A stretch of 64,000 nucleotides of DNA from assembly GCF_949628265.1 (NCBI RefSeq), contig NC_088787.1, positions 30,432,501 to 30,496,500 on the forward strand. Direction: 5' to 3'. The notes beneath the pieces are model-generated. The model was given only the letters and a program-made list of their open reading frames with translations. It had not been told where the DNA came from and made no database searches. Shown here piece by piece: positions 21,221 through 32,215 of this stretch. Numbering within the stretch: the stretch's first letter is position 1; each line of letters opens with the position of its first letter. The position numbers and the translations under genes are program-made. This DNA is from Cloeon dipterum. Lineage: Eukaryota > Arthropoda > Insecta > Ephemeroptera > Baetidae.

Positions 21221-21384
21221 GACTCTACGACATAATCAATGTCATTGAGAGTCTGCAGATGGCAGTCAAATTAACCAAAAACCTCTAAAGGTGGTACAGA
21301 CTGCGCATTGTTAAAAAATGAAAAACTGCTGGACCAGTTGAAACAGTTTTCTGACCAAAATCGACTGCCAGGAGCTGGTAAATA
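21221..21384 (+). pseudogene. Broken duplicate of E2F exon 2
   Basis: Matches 10372-10525 of the E2F gene in the same orientation, including CTACGACATAATCAATGTCA and GACCAGTTGAAACAG. It covers the 3' two thirds of exon 2 and runs through the exon end into the donor (GGTAAA), so it arose from DNA rather than from mRNA. Differences include TACAGG to TAAAGG, which makes a stop, a small insertion around TTAAAAAATG and one extra C near the end, both of which shift the frame. No flanking E2F exons are present. It is non-functional as protein. Confidence 0.85.
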
Positions 21385-21689
21385 GATTTTTGGGATTGGG
21401 GTTCACAAAAACCGCATTTTAAAAATCAACTGTATTGCAAAAAACTGTTATTTGCGGGTTTGATCGCAATTTTCCGCATGTTTTATTTGGCATTTTAGTT
21501 AAAATATAGAATATTTTGTGGAGAGATGCATCCTTTTCCATTTAGTTAACAAATGGGAATTTGACAAATAAGCTAATTGTATATCTACAAATATAGTTCC
21601 AAACATTTTGTTAAAGAGTCAAAATGGAAGGTTCAAAATTTAAAAGTAAAATCTAAATGAATATTTGAATACGATTTTGAAAATTATTA

Positions 21690-21895
21690 ATTGTGTTTAA
21701 AAGTGGTCCCATGACAATTCTGAACTTTGCAGGCAGAACATTTATAGAACTGGAATTTTTGTTCTCAAGTAATTCTACTTCCAAACTCAAAATTAGAAAA
21801 TTTTCAAAATTCATTATTTTTGCAACTCCAATTCTCAAGTTCAGAATTGCGAAAATTAACCACAGTTGGTCTGGTCTAGTCCTGACGGGGTGGTA
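21690..21895. repeat. Foldback repeat X, worn copy G
   Basis: Shares the order of motifs seen in better copies (CCCATGACA, then CAGAATTGCRAAAA, then a CTGACGGGG-like run). Highly diverged, one arm only. Confidence 0.4.
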
Positions 21896-22163
21896 ATTTA
21901 AAAGGAATTTTCGATAATTTAAAAATATTTTTAACCCAGGCAGAGGAAGAGCATGATGAAATTGGTACAACTAAAATTGTAGCAATGGGGTTGAAATGGG
22001 ATCGTCCATAGTCAAAACTGTGGTTAGTGGTTTCTCCGAAAGATGTAGTGCCGCTTCCATTGATCATTGAACATTGAATTGAAAACCAAAACAAAAACAG
22101 AAGTGGAGGTTGCCCCATTTCTCGTCTCGAAGGAAACATAATAATTACGATTAAGCGATTAGA

Positions 22164-23591
22164 ATGACAGAGGAATTAGTGATCAACTTCGACCCTTCTA
22201 GCTGCCCCGACGAGCACCTTTCAGCCACTCTCGTTCGGTGCGCATTTTTCGCCGCTCACAAGCACAGAAACCAGAGAAGGAAAAATGACGACAAATCTCC
22301 TTACATCAATCACCCACTAGGTAAAAACCATGGTTCAAATGAAATCTAATTATTTTTTTAAATCTGAATTAAAATTAATTTATTCGAATTTTGGAATTTT
22401 GTTTCGCCCCTATTTTAATTTTGAATATGATATTTTTTACAGTTACGCATATTATCGTCGTGTTGGTAGTTAAAACGTCTTATAACCAAATTAAAATTTT
22501 CGAAATTATCCTCTTCTGTAACTTATTGCAACTACCACTACCCTGGCCTCTACCTGTTTTCCAAATTTCAAAATGGGATTACTCGAAAATGAAGCCAAAT
22601 GCCACCTTGAACTTTTTAGGGGTGTTTTTGTGTTTTTAAAATTGCATAAAATCTCCTGAAATGTTCGAAAATGACCCTTGTCGACCTTTAACCTTGACCG
22701 CGATGACCTCAAATTAGGCGTTCATTCGATCAATCTTGACGGGAGGAGTCCAACGACGCACACATTTAACTTTAAAAATGAGTTATTGCGTTCTCAAAAT
22801 TCCCCAAAAGTGTCTGATCAATGGTGTGAATTTCGACAGATTGTCTTGACACTTTCAAAAACGTCCTGCGACCCGTGATTTTCTTTCTGAAGCAAAAAAA
22901 ACAGCACTGCCTAAAATAAGTTCTCCGCGCATTTAAATAGAGCCAATAATTAATCTAATTAATTAATTAATCTAATTAATAGAGTCAATTAATTAATCTA
23001 AGTACAACGATTAACCTGCGTTGTGTATTTCCTTCTTTTGTAAAAAAATGAACACGATAAATAAACAACCAGAGAATTGTATTGTTTGGATTTTCACAGG
23101 CACAGCATTCATTTTGACTAACGAGGCTGGGATAACAGACCCCATCGTGCTACAGGCGGCCATTCTGCATGACACTGTCGAGGACACGGACACCTCCTTT
23201 GAAGAAATAGAGCGGCACTTTGGTCCTAAAGTGAGAGCCGTGGTTTCTGAAGTCACCGACGACAGGACACTCGAAAAACAGGAGCGGAAGGAGGCCCAGG
23301 CATGGAATTATAAAATACATCTAGAAAATCGCAACTTATTCATTTGCTTGGAAATTGCAGGTGAAAAATGGGCCAAAAAAGAGCCACGAGGCAAAACTGG
23401 TTAAGCTGGCAGACAAACTGTACAACCTGAGGGACTTGTCTTCTCCGAACGGGCGGCCCAAAGACTGGGACGATGAAAGAGTGAGGGAGTACTTCAGGTG
23501 GGCCCGACGAGTAGTGCAGGGACTCAAGGGCACGCATGACGAACTGGAAAAGAAAATTTTTGAACTGTGTGATAAGGGCGAAAAGGTGTGA
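22164..23591 (+). CDS. HDDC3: ppGpp/NADPH hydrolase MESH1
   Basis: Metazoan SpoT homologue: a manganese-dependent hydrolase that removes the 3' diphosphate of ppGpp and, in animals, dephosphorylates NADPH. Three exons: 22164-22320, 23100-23299 and 23361-23591, giving 195 residues (human 179). The HD-domain residues are all visible: HKHRNQRRK with PYINHPLG near the N terminus, LHDTVEDTDTSFEEIE for the HD and ED pair, then KLVKLADKLYNLRDL for the distal Asp. No synthetase or regulatory domain follows, as expected for the stand-alone animal enzyme. Intron 1 is 779 bases and carries a repeat X fragment and a TAAT-rich run (about 22948-22998). Intron 2 is 61 bases and begins with GC rather than GT; only this donor gives the family sequence across the junction (KEAQ then VKNG). 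Confidence 0.93.
22560..22800. repeat. Foldback repeat X, copy F (partial)
   Basis: Lies in MESH1 intron 1. It matches the outer arm of copy B near 30100-30230: CCTTTAACCTTGACC, then CATCAAATT or CTCAAATTAGGCG, then TTCGATCRRKCT. Only the outer part is present. Confidence 0.5.
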
Positions 23592-24909
23592 ATTTGCTTT
23601 TTTTCTTACTGACAAGGAGAACACACCCATTGAGCTGAAAATATAATTTTTCGTGTTACCATTATTTGGATTTTAAATTTTGATGAAAGGGAAACTTTAT
23701 GTTTCGAATTAGGGACGTTCAAATCTTTAATTTTGATATCTCTCTGCAGCTGTAACAGCTTTTTGGTTAAATAATGTCTTAATTTTTTATCTAGATATGT
23801 TCATTAAGTGGACTATTTTGTATTTAAAATTGAAAATACCTTGAGTGGAAAGGGTTTGGCTTTATAATTCAGCTGCTAGATAAAAAATATTTCCAAATTT
23901 GGAGAGCTGATAAAACAAACAATTTTAAAATGGCCAAAATGGAGATTGATTTTATGACAACTTAACTTAAAATTAAAACTGTAGCACAATCCATCACATT
24001 TCTGCTTTCGCGTTTTTCTCAAAGCAGACATTTCAGGAAAAATTTGGAATCTTCTGCAAAATTATAAAAATCGTATTTTCTAGTAAAAATACTAGTTTTT
24101 ATAAAAAGTACTGAAGTTTAACGAAAAAACATAATAACTTTTGCAAACTAAATGGTGTGTTCCCATCGATAGAAAAGAGTTATCTTAGGGCTGTGAAATT
24201 TAAAAGATGAAACATTTTTTCTTAGCGTCCAATCTTTTTGGTTTCATCAAAAAAGCACAAATACTAAGTCAAAAACCATGCTTAAAATCAGCTAAAAGGT
24301 TCATGATCAACCAAATTTTGGAATTCTGGTTCGAACAAATGGGAAAAATTAATTCTCTTAAGTATAAAACAACAAAATTCAGCTTATTAACCATTTGCAT
24401 CCAACCTATTTTATCAAAGAACTGTTTTTACCGTCTAAATGTCACAGCTCTAGTTATTATAACTAAAAAGATTAATCAAAATTAGTTGGACCTTATCCAA
24501 TAAAGGAAATTCAAGCAATATACCTCTATATAATATTATATGTGCCTTTGCATGGCTAATATGCAATAAAACTACTCAAACATAACAGTATTGTAATTTT
24601 TAATTTGTTTAAAGGTTTTTTAAAAACAGTTTAACCTATCACAAATTGTGAAAAGTAGCAAAATGTTGAGAATAACTTTATCTGAGTGTTGATTAATAAT
24701 TATTAACCAATATTTCAAAAACATGTAAAAATGGGCCTGGAGTGAGGAAATTGCTAGACTAGCTGCGAAGCAAGTTCATGGGGAAATCACAATGGTATAC
24801 TGGTTTAATGTTGACAGAAGTACATATTGCGTTTTTGTTTACTCAAATAAATATTTGATCTGTAGCGGGTGCGGAGCTGAGCTCCTAATCCTTTTTCAAT
24901 TTTCGCTGA

Positions 24910-25230
24910 GGGTATTTTTAGTGTTTATTGATAAATTTTTATTAGGCGCTGTTTGTAATGCAACATATAGATTGAATTTTGATTTTAATCAGATTTCACA
25001 GGACTTTTCTTAAAAGTGCCGAGACTGTTTAACAGCGACGGATCCGGATGCCGTGTTCTATTATATAATTCTTTATATCAAGAGTTTATTCATAACCCCT
25101 TCCCTGAATATTATTGGTATTATTGCATTTTCTGTGTTCGTTGTTTACAATCAGATGGGATGCATGCGAGAAGATCTGTGTGTACTATGCCATGCTGAAA
25201 CTCAAATAAAAATTAGTTGAATTGAATATT
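24910..25230 (+). mobile_element. Truncated LINE-like 3' fragment
   Basis: Its last bases read GAAACTCAAATAAA followed by a TTGAAT-type tail, the usual end of insect Jockey-like non-LTR elements. An internal part (GTTTATTGATAAAT through GGCGCTGTTTGTAAT) has a diverged relative at 51168-51320. No reverse transcriptase remains, so the family is a guess. Confidence 0.4.
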
Positions 25231-26281
25231 TGCTTTCGCTCATTTCAACAACAAGAGCACCTTAAAATCCGAAAATTATGTTAAGTTTTTGGCTACCATT
25301 AAATAGTGTTCGATAAAAGATAAGGTTCGCTAAATTGATGCCTTTGTAATTAAAAAAAAATCAAACTTGCCTGAATTTCTTGAAAAGTAATTGGATTTCA
25401 ATAAACTTTTACATTTTTGGAACCTCCTCAACTGGGGAATGCAAAAGATGTGTGAAATAATAATTTAAAAATTTAAATTTTGCAAAAATTTCCCAACAGC
25501 AAAGTATTTGGGATAAATGCGTCCAGGAATATAACGGATTTGCATTAGCTTTAATTTTTGTAAAATAGTTTTCATAAAGTTAAGCCCTTAAGGTAAATTT
25601 CAACATTTTTATTTTATAAATACGAGTCAATAATAAAAAAGGGATGACGAAAATTTGCTCTAGCACTCACGGCCGCTGAACTGAAAGGTCAAACTCGTAC
25701 TCCTCATTCAATTCGATCGTTAATAAATTATTTTTTTCAAGCCAGAAAAATTATCTAATGCAAATTTTAGCGTTCAGGATTATTTTCATCAACCTTATGT
25801 AAAATATATTTCTATAGGAGTTGCGTCTCACTCAGCAGTCCAAATTGATTGCATCGGAGCTGATTGATTTCGCAATCAATCAGATTGCGAAAAAACAGAC
25901 TCGACCGCTATTGCGTGGCGTCATTTGTGTTTGATTACCGCATAGAGAATCAAATTGCGAGTGGGTGGATCGGTTATATAGCAGCCGTGTTTTGCACAGA
26001 AACGTACGCACGCAGCGCTCGATAATTGCCGAGCATAATAATGGTAGTCAATAATGCGTGCAGTGTCGCGCACCACACCAGAGATGTGTGTGTGTGCGTT
26101 TATGTAACGGGCGCGCTGTTTGCGACTATATTGCAAATAAACGAATGACACGCCGGCGCCCGCCTGTCGCTGCGTTTTGTGCGTCGGTCGTTGTTATGTG
26201 GCAAACAAGAATGAACTTCATCGGCAGCGGCAAATGAGCCTATGAGCCTGATGATGTTGTTTGCGGCATCAAAAAGCTTTG

Positions 26282-26310
<29 letters not shown>
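26282..26310. repeat. CT microsatellite
   Basis: About 14 CT units inside a GC-rich patch. Confidence 0.9.
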
Positions 26311-26314
<4 letters not shown>

Positions 26315-26754
26315 GGTGGAGTGCGGCGGGCGGGCGGGTGGGTTTGCGGAGGGCTGAGAGAGCTGTCACCACCACCTGATCAACCCTTAACTGGCTCAAG
26401 TAATCGGAGGAAATTGTGTGTGTGCGCGTCCGGGTTAATTTATTAGGTTTGCTGCTGCCGCTGCGTGCTGCTCTCCGCGGTAATATGTGCAAAAGACAAT
26501 TTGTTATTGTGCCTGCCGGCAGGCAACCTCCTTTAAGGTGCCGCCGCCGCCTCCTGCTTACTAATATAATGTTTCATTTTGTTTCAAATGATGGATTTGT
26601 GCATAATATTGAATGAAAATAAATAAATTACCTACTTTTAATATGTTGAAATGGTTTTTAATTCAATTTTTAGAATAAATTTAGATTAATTTAACCTTGT
26701 TACCTCATTCATCTTCCTGTATAATTTGGTATTTTCACTATTTTTTTTTTTTTT

Positions 26755-27265
26755 TTTTGAAAGAGGTCAGGATTTTGGGATTCTGGAAATGTGCTCAAAA
26801 GTTGACCCATGACATGTGTGATTTTGTGTGAAAATGTCAGAGTGATTTTATTTTTTGTTTACTAGAGCCGAATTTTTTGACTTTTTCGTATTTTTGCACC
26901 TCTAAATCTCAGGTTCTAACCATCAGAATTGCAAAAACTACCCGCCGTTAGACTCGCCTTGACATCCCCTAAACGACAAAAGGAACGAGAAGTCCTAACC
27001 CCAACCCTTTTCATCCCTCATCCCCCTTACGTAATAAAAAAACTAGGTATATGATGTCTTAATAGTTTTAACTGTTTAAGGGGATTGAAATATAGTATTT
27101 TTGGGGTGGAGGTTAGTCACCCTTAAACCCTTCAGTTGGTTAGGGGAGGTCAAGAGTCAAGACGAGTCTAACGGTGTGCAGTTTGTGAAATTCTAATGGG
27201 TAGAATCAGAAATTTGGAGCTAACAAACGAAAAAATTGCCGGTTTTTGCATTTTTTTTTTTAAAT
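26755..27265. repeat. Foldback repeat X, copy A
   Basis: Two arms face each other: left ACCATCAGAATTGCAAAAAC and CGTTAGACTCG near 26920-26960, right CGAGTCTAACGGTG and GAAATTCTAATGGG near 27160-27200. Between them is a C-rich then G-rich pair of strands (CCCTAAACG, TTAGGGGAGG). The whole can fold into a long imperfect hairpin. Confidence 0.6.
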
Positions 27266-29106
27266 GAAATTAAATTGAGACAGAATTTGATTATTTTTTA
27301 ACCAAAGTGTATTTTTTATTCTTTTAAGTAAAATGAATTATTGATAATGCATTTCTGCATGTCAGCATCTTGCAAATATTCTCAGTTATAGCAATAATGA
27401 ATTCTTACATAAAATCTATATCTAAGCGGAAGGAGGTAACTTGGCCATATATTAATGAATAACCTGAAACAATAACGCAAGCCGTAATGACTTTGACGGT
27501 ATTATAATTATAATGTGAATGTCAGAAGTTAAATGCTTTGATACGCCGCAACCGCTAAGTAATTACCAGCTGTTTCCACCTTTTGCCAAGTGAGTTTATC
27601 AGGAGATGAAATTGCAGAAAATAAATTAACGAGCTCAACTGTATTTTAATAAAAACACCAGGACGCAGGAAATTGATGGAATAGAAGAGTGTTTCCTCTC
27701 ATTCATTGAAAGTCGCACGTTTAAAAATAAAAATTCAGCGTTGACATTTTTATCATTTAAGTTTTGATTTTGATTGTCAACTGCAGCCCTATATTTCATG
27801 GAAAAATTAAAATTTAGATACTTCTCGTTAAATGCAGTAACAAAACATGAATGTTTTCTAACTAGACGGAGTGCCGAGGAATTTCCGAAGGAGTGTTCTA
27901 GATAGAAAATCAAACGCAATAATAAACATTGCCGCACGCACACATGAGACACACAATTTATTGTTTTAGCAATTGTTCCGCCAACAAAGGCGAGGGTGGC
28001 TTCACAGAGGGTTGCGGGGGTAGTTTCGTTGTTGTTGTTTGTGTTTTTGTGTGTGAAGTAAGCGCAATGAACCGTGCAAGCGTGGCCTAATAACCGTTAC
28101 GTCAAACGCACTAACTAAAATTTGATCGTTGCGCTGGATGCGAGAGAGCCACTGAATGGAAATCCACGATTACAATAACCATCATTATCAAATGCTGTGC
28201 CGCCGCGTGCATGTGCGTCACTCGATCTCATGTTTCAAGCCAATTACCTGCGGCTCGCGGGGGGCCTTCTGCCGCTGACTGCCTGCGCCGTGTGCGCCAG
28301 CATTTTCGCATCATTGTGCCTAATGTGCCAATCAGACGACGCGAATTGCTTACCACCACTCGATACCGATCTCTATCATCCACACGCCCGTCAAATTATC
28401 AAAATTGATGGTTTCCTGCACATTAATTGGCCAAATAAGTAGTGAGCCGGTAAATGTGCTGTTGTGTCCGCTACAATTCCCCAAGTTGCATAAGCCCTTA
28501 GTGTTCGAAGATGCGAACAGATGGCGCCACGGTATACTTTCGTAATAAATTTGATTTTAAGGCACTTCCGCTGCGATTTCAGACTCTATCCTGCTACTGT
28601 GCATTCTTTACTTAAATTGGTTTCTTTTGACGTGCTATGAAAACCAAAATCAGTCCAGCCATTCGTTGCAGAAACGTTGGAGAAGATTTTATATTTCAAA
28701 ATATGGTTTTTCAAGATTTTAACGGCGATTGGCTTAAAATTAAAATGATTACTAAAACTGGTGTAATCGAGAGTGTTTTATAAAAGATGACAATAGCTGT
28801 TTTGCAAAAAAAAGAATTATTTTAAAGCAAAAGTTGAAATAAACCTTGTTTGAAGCGAACCAATGAGTGCAGAGAGAAATTTAACATTTTTTTCATTTGT
28901 AAAACAATCGATTTTCTCCTTGCTAAATGAACGCGGCAGAAATTCACGCATTTCCATCATGCCGCACATTTCAGCATCCACGCATAATCACAACAATCGG
29001 CGTCGATTCTGCTACTTTCATGATTTGTGTCCGCTTTTTGCGAATCCTTTGAGCTGCTCGCCTTTTGTTCCTCTAAAACGCGGTCGGCTGCCAAAGAATG
29101 TAATTA

Positions 29107-29163
<57 letters not shown>

Positions 29164-29579
29164 GCGCGCGCGAGAGAGCGCATCCACAATCGCAGATACG
29201 TCGCAATTTGGCCATTATACACCAGTCGCAAAGATGAGTAATTCTGCGCGCTAAATAATTCATTCGAAAAGCACGCGGAAAGGGGAATAATTGCCAGAAG
29301 CGATGATCATTGTTTTCCTGCATGCGGAGACGCAGCTTTCACATTCACACAAAGAATACAAAAAAGAGCGGAATAAAGCCAAGCATCGGCGGGAATGGAT
29401 GTTGCACGTGCGCGCCGAATAAGGCACTTACACTGCATGCAAACGCCGTTTTATATTGTTCTCTCGGCAACGTGCAAAAGTCCAAGAAATGTGGAAACAA
29501 TAATTTCTTCTGCGATTTTGATCCAGGCTGCTGCTGGAGCTCATTTTAATAAAGAAAAAATGTCGATGAGTAACAGAGT
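27266..29579. other. Gene desert, part 2
   Basis: No gene recognised. 28000-28400 and 28900-29480 are GC-richer and rich in GCGC and TAAT motifs, resembling enhancer or promoter DNA. A CA microsatellite lies at 29111-29161. Confidence 0.5.
29111..29161. repeat. CA microsatellite
   Basis: About 25 uninterrupted AC units followed by a CGCGCG and GAGAGA run. Long frames reading poly-Thr-His or poly-Val-Cys here are artefacts. Confidence 0.95.
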
Positions 29580-30235
29580 TGATTTCTGATTTGCACGGGG
29601 AAATTTTGAAAATGTGATCAAAAGTTGTTCCATTGCCTGTGTAACTTGTATAAAAATATGGATTGGGGGAGTTCATTTTTGATTTCGAGAAATTTTTGTA
29701 AATGCTGCCAACTCCAAATCTTTAGACTCGTGTTGACCTTCCCTAGACAGCTGAAGGGTTTAGATGGGCCCACCCTCTACCCCTAAAATACCCCTTGAAA
29801 AAATTAAAAAAATATAACGCTGAATTTTTTAGGGGTCAAATGAGGGAGGTGAAGTGAGTACCCTCTAAACCCCTCAGCTGGTCAGGGGAGGTTGTCTAAC
29901 GGTGGGTAATTTTTGCAATTCTGATCGTTAGAACCCGAGATTTAGAGTTACACATTATTGCAAAACACAAAAATACGAAACAAATCGTGTTTTTTCTAAT
30001 TCACACTCGAAAACGAAAAAAATTTTCCATTCTGATATTTAGACACAAGTTCGTTTTTGTCATGGGACGACTTTAAAGCTTTTTCAAAATGGTGAGCTTA
30101 TTTCCAAATTTCTAATTTGAATCCAAAATCAACAGTACTGACCTTTGACCTTGACCTGGGACATCAAATTTGGTGTGAGTTCGATCGGGCTCGGTGAGAG
30201 GAATTCAAAAGACTCCTCATTTTTTTAAATTGCAC
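29580..30235. repeat. Foldback repeat X, copy B
   Basis: Best example of the folded core: CAGCTGAAGGGTTTAGATGG near 29749 faces CTCTAAACCCCTCAGCTGG near 29862. The right arm continues GGTGGGTAATTTTTGCAATT, CCCGAGATTTAGAG, then an outer arm with GACCTTTGACCTTGACC. Confidence 0.65.
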
Positions 30236-31430
30236 CACATGGAGATGAGATACTATGTATTAATCTCCCATAGAATTCAAAAACCCGTAATATCGAATAT
30301 TCTGACAAAATAAAATTATTTCCAAGTAAAGACTGATTTCCGGTGTATATTTGGATAGTTTGCTTTTGATTTCATCCTTTGACCCGTGACATTTGGCCGA
30401 AATTTAGAGATTGATGCGTCTGAAAAACAATTTGAGCGTAGGCAATCCGCGATGCAGATGAACGAAGCCGGTTGCCTATGGGAGAGGCAGGCGTGGAACG
30501 CGACGATAATTTGGAACAAGCGATACCTTTGAAGTGAGGCAAGGGCCGTGATTTTATAAAATACACGCGCGCGCCTTCGATATCTGGCTGAGCGAAAAGC
30601 GGCGAGAAGAGCGAGAGGCACAATGTTACAGGAAATGAATCCATTCAAGTCTCCCTGCAGCGAAAAGGCAGCTTTTGTGCCTGCGCCCTCCTATTCTTTC
30701 CTTTCTCTCATTTTATTGTCGCAATTTTTATCGAATTTAAAACCAATTTCTGCGAGCACTTATTTCTGCATTCGGCGCGACGGCCTCTTTTGACCCGAAG
30801 GTGTACGGATGATGGAAAAGGGGTGGCTGCGCTCCGAGTGGGTGGCTCGATGGAGACGGGGGGGGCCTTTTAATGCGCCCGTTCCTTTTCCGGCCGTGTT
30901 CCGAACAATTTAGTCCTGCTGCTGCTGCTCGCTCCTTGGAAAAGCAGCAAAGTGGATGGATGTCCTTTTCGCCGAGGGTATATAATCTATATGCATCTCG
31001 ACGACACACAACACTTTGCAGTCAAATTAGGCGTGTCGCCGGCGAGCCAGAGCTGAAAGAGCCATGGCCGCTACAATGAAACTTTGCACAATTGGATGCC
31101 GCCGCCGTCGCCGCCGCCGCTGCCGCGCTCTGTGTGCCGCCGGGACGAAGGCGAGCATTATAATTGTCGCCAACTTCGACTAGTTTCCTGGACCAGCCGC
31201 TCTTTAGTTCAGATTAATGCGCCCATTGAGCGAAATCGCGCCCCTCGCACAAAAGAAATTTTGCTCCGCTCGCTATGTGTCATTATTATGAGCACTCGCC
31301 GTGCTAGCTCTCCGCCAATTACGCCGATCATACTCAAAGAGACTCACACGCCCCCGACAATTTGCACTCACGAACGAACACAGGTTTCCATGCCGAAACT
31401 TGCAGATGGCTAAAAATAAAAATAGCCAAA
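30236..31430. other. Gene desert, part 3: GC-rich patch
   Basis: No coding gene recognised. 30650-31400 is GC-rich with CCGCCGCC runs, GCTGCTGCTGCTCGCTCC and a TATATAA near 30979, features of a promoter or CpG-rich regulatory element. No exon with a familiar protein follows it. Confidence 0.4.
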
Positions 31431-31439
31431 ATAATTTAC

Positions 31440-32215
31440 TTCTTTTCACTTCAAAGGGGTTTTGTTTTTTAAATTGTAGCAGAGGGTTAAAAGGGGTGGA
31501 GAGCCAGCACCCCCTAATCCATTCAGCTGGTCAGGGGATGTCGAGACGAGTCCAACGGTTGGTAGTTTTTGCAATTCTGACCGTTAGAAGCCGAGATTTG
31601 GCAGTGGCAGTTTTAGCTAAAATAAATCTTTTGATTTTTGCTAACATTACCATCGCTAAATCTCATATTCTAACAATCAGAATTGCAAAAACATCACACC
31701 ATTCTACTTGTATCAACCTCCCCTAGATATCCAATGGAATTTTGGGTAGATTTGTTTAATTTAAGAGGGTTTGCATCAGTGAATAAGTTTGCTGAAAGTG
31801 AAAACGACGCGATTTTTCTCGTTACTGCAATGCATGGGGTGGAGGGGGATGAGGATTGATCACCCACTAAACCCTTTGGTTATCTAGGGTAGGTTGAGAC
31901 GAGTCAAACGGTGTGTAGTTTTTACAATTCTAATGGTTTGAGCCAGAGATTTGGAGTTCGCAATATTTGCAAAACACGAAAAATTCGCGTTTGTCGGGTT
32001 TTCAAGTGCAATATCTCGAAAACAAAAAGAAACACCACTCTGAAATCTTTACACATGTCACAGGACATCTTTTAAGCACATTTTGAAAATTCCCAAATCC
32101 TGAGCTAATTTCCAAAATTTCAATTAGAAACTAAAAATTACCTTTTATCTTGATTTTGTTGTCAGTTTATCGGGCTCAGCGAGAAAAATATCCAATGCAC
32201 GCCTAATTTTTGAAA
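31440..32215. repeat. Foldback repeat X, double copy C
   Basis: Carries three arms: a plus-type arm near 31500-31610 (CAGCTGGTCAGGGGATG, CCGTTAGAAGCCGAGATTTG), an inverted arm near 31655-31735, and a second plus-type arm from 31840 that runs furthest, to about 32215 (CAATATCTCGAAAACAAAAA, ATCGGGCTCAGCGAG). Confidence 0.6.

Larger units (their letters stand above)
20943..22163. other. MRPS18C to MESH1 intergenic region
   Basis: Holds the damaged E2F exon copy (21221-21384) and a worn copy of foldback repeat X (about 21690-21895). The remainder is AT-rich without further visible features. The last part must include the MESH1 promoter. Confidence 0.6.
23592..26740. other. Gene desert, part 1
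   Basis: AT-rich DNA with no gene recognised up to about 25800. A LINE-tail-like fragment ends near 25230. From 25850 to 26600 composition changes to GC-richer sequence with many TAAT cores, GTGTGT runs and a CT microsatellite; this patch could be regulatory. A T-run of 18 at about 26741 borders the first repeat X copy. Confidence 0.5.

Noticed and set aside
26100-26492. Open frames through the CT microsatellite
   Set aside because: Repeat-driven (poly Arg-Glu or Leu-Ser).
28863-29323. Open frames through the CA microsatellite
   Set aside because: Poly Thr-His and Val-Cys are artefacts of the dinucleotide repeat.
30979-31024. TATATAA with possible initiator downstream
   Set aside because: Spacing to the nearest initiator-like sequence is about 40 bases and no transcript or exon follows.
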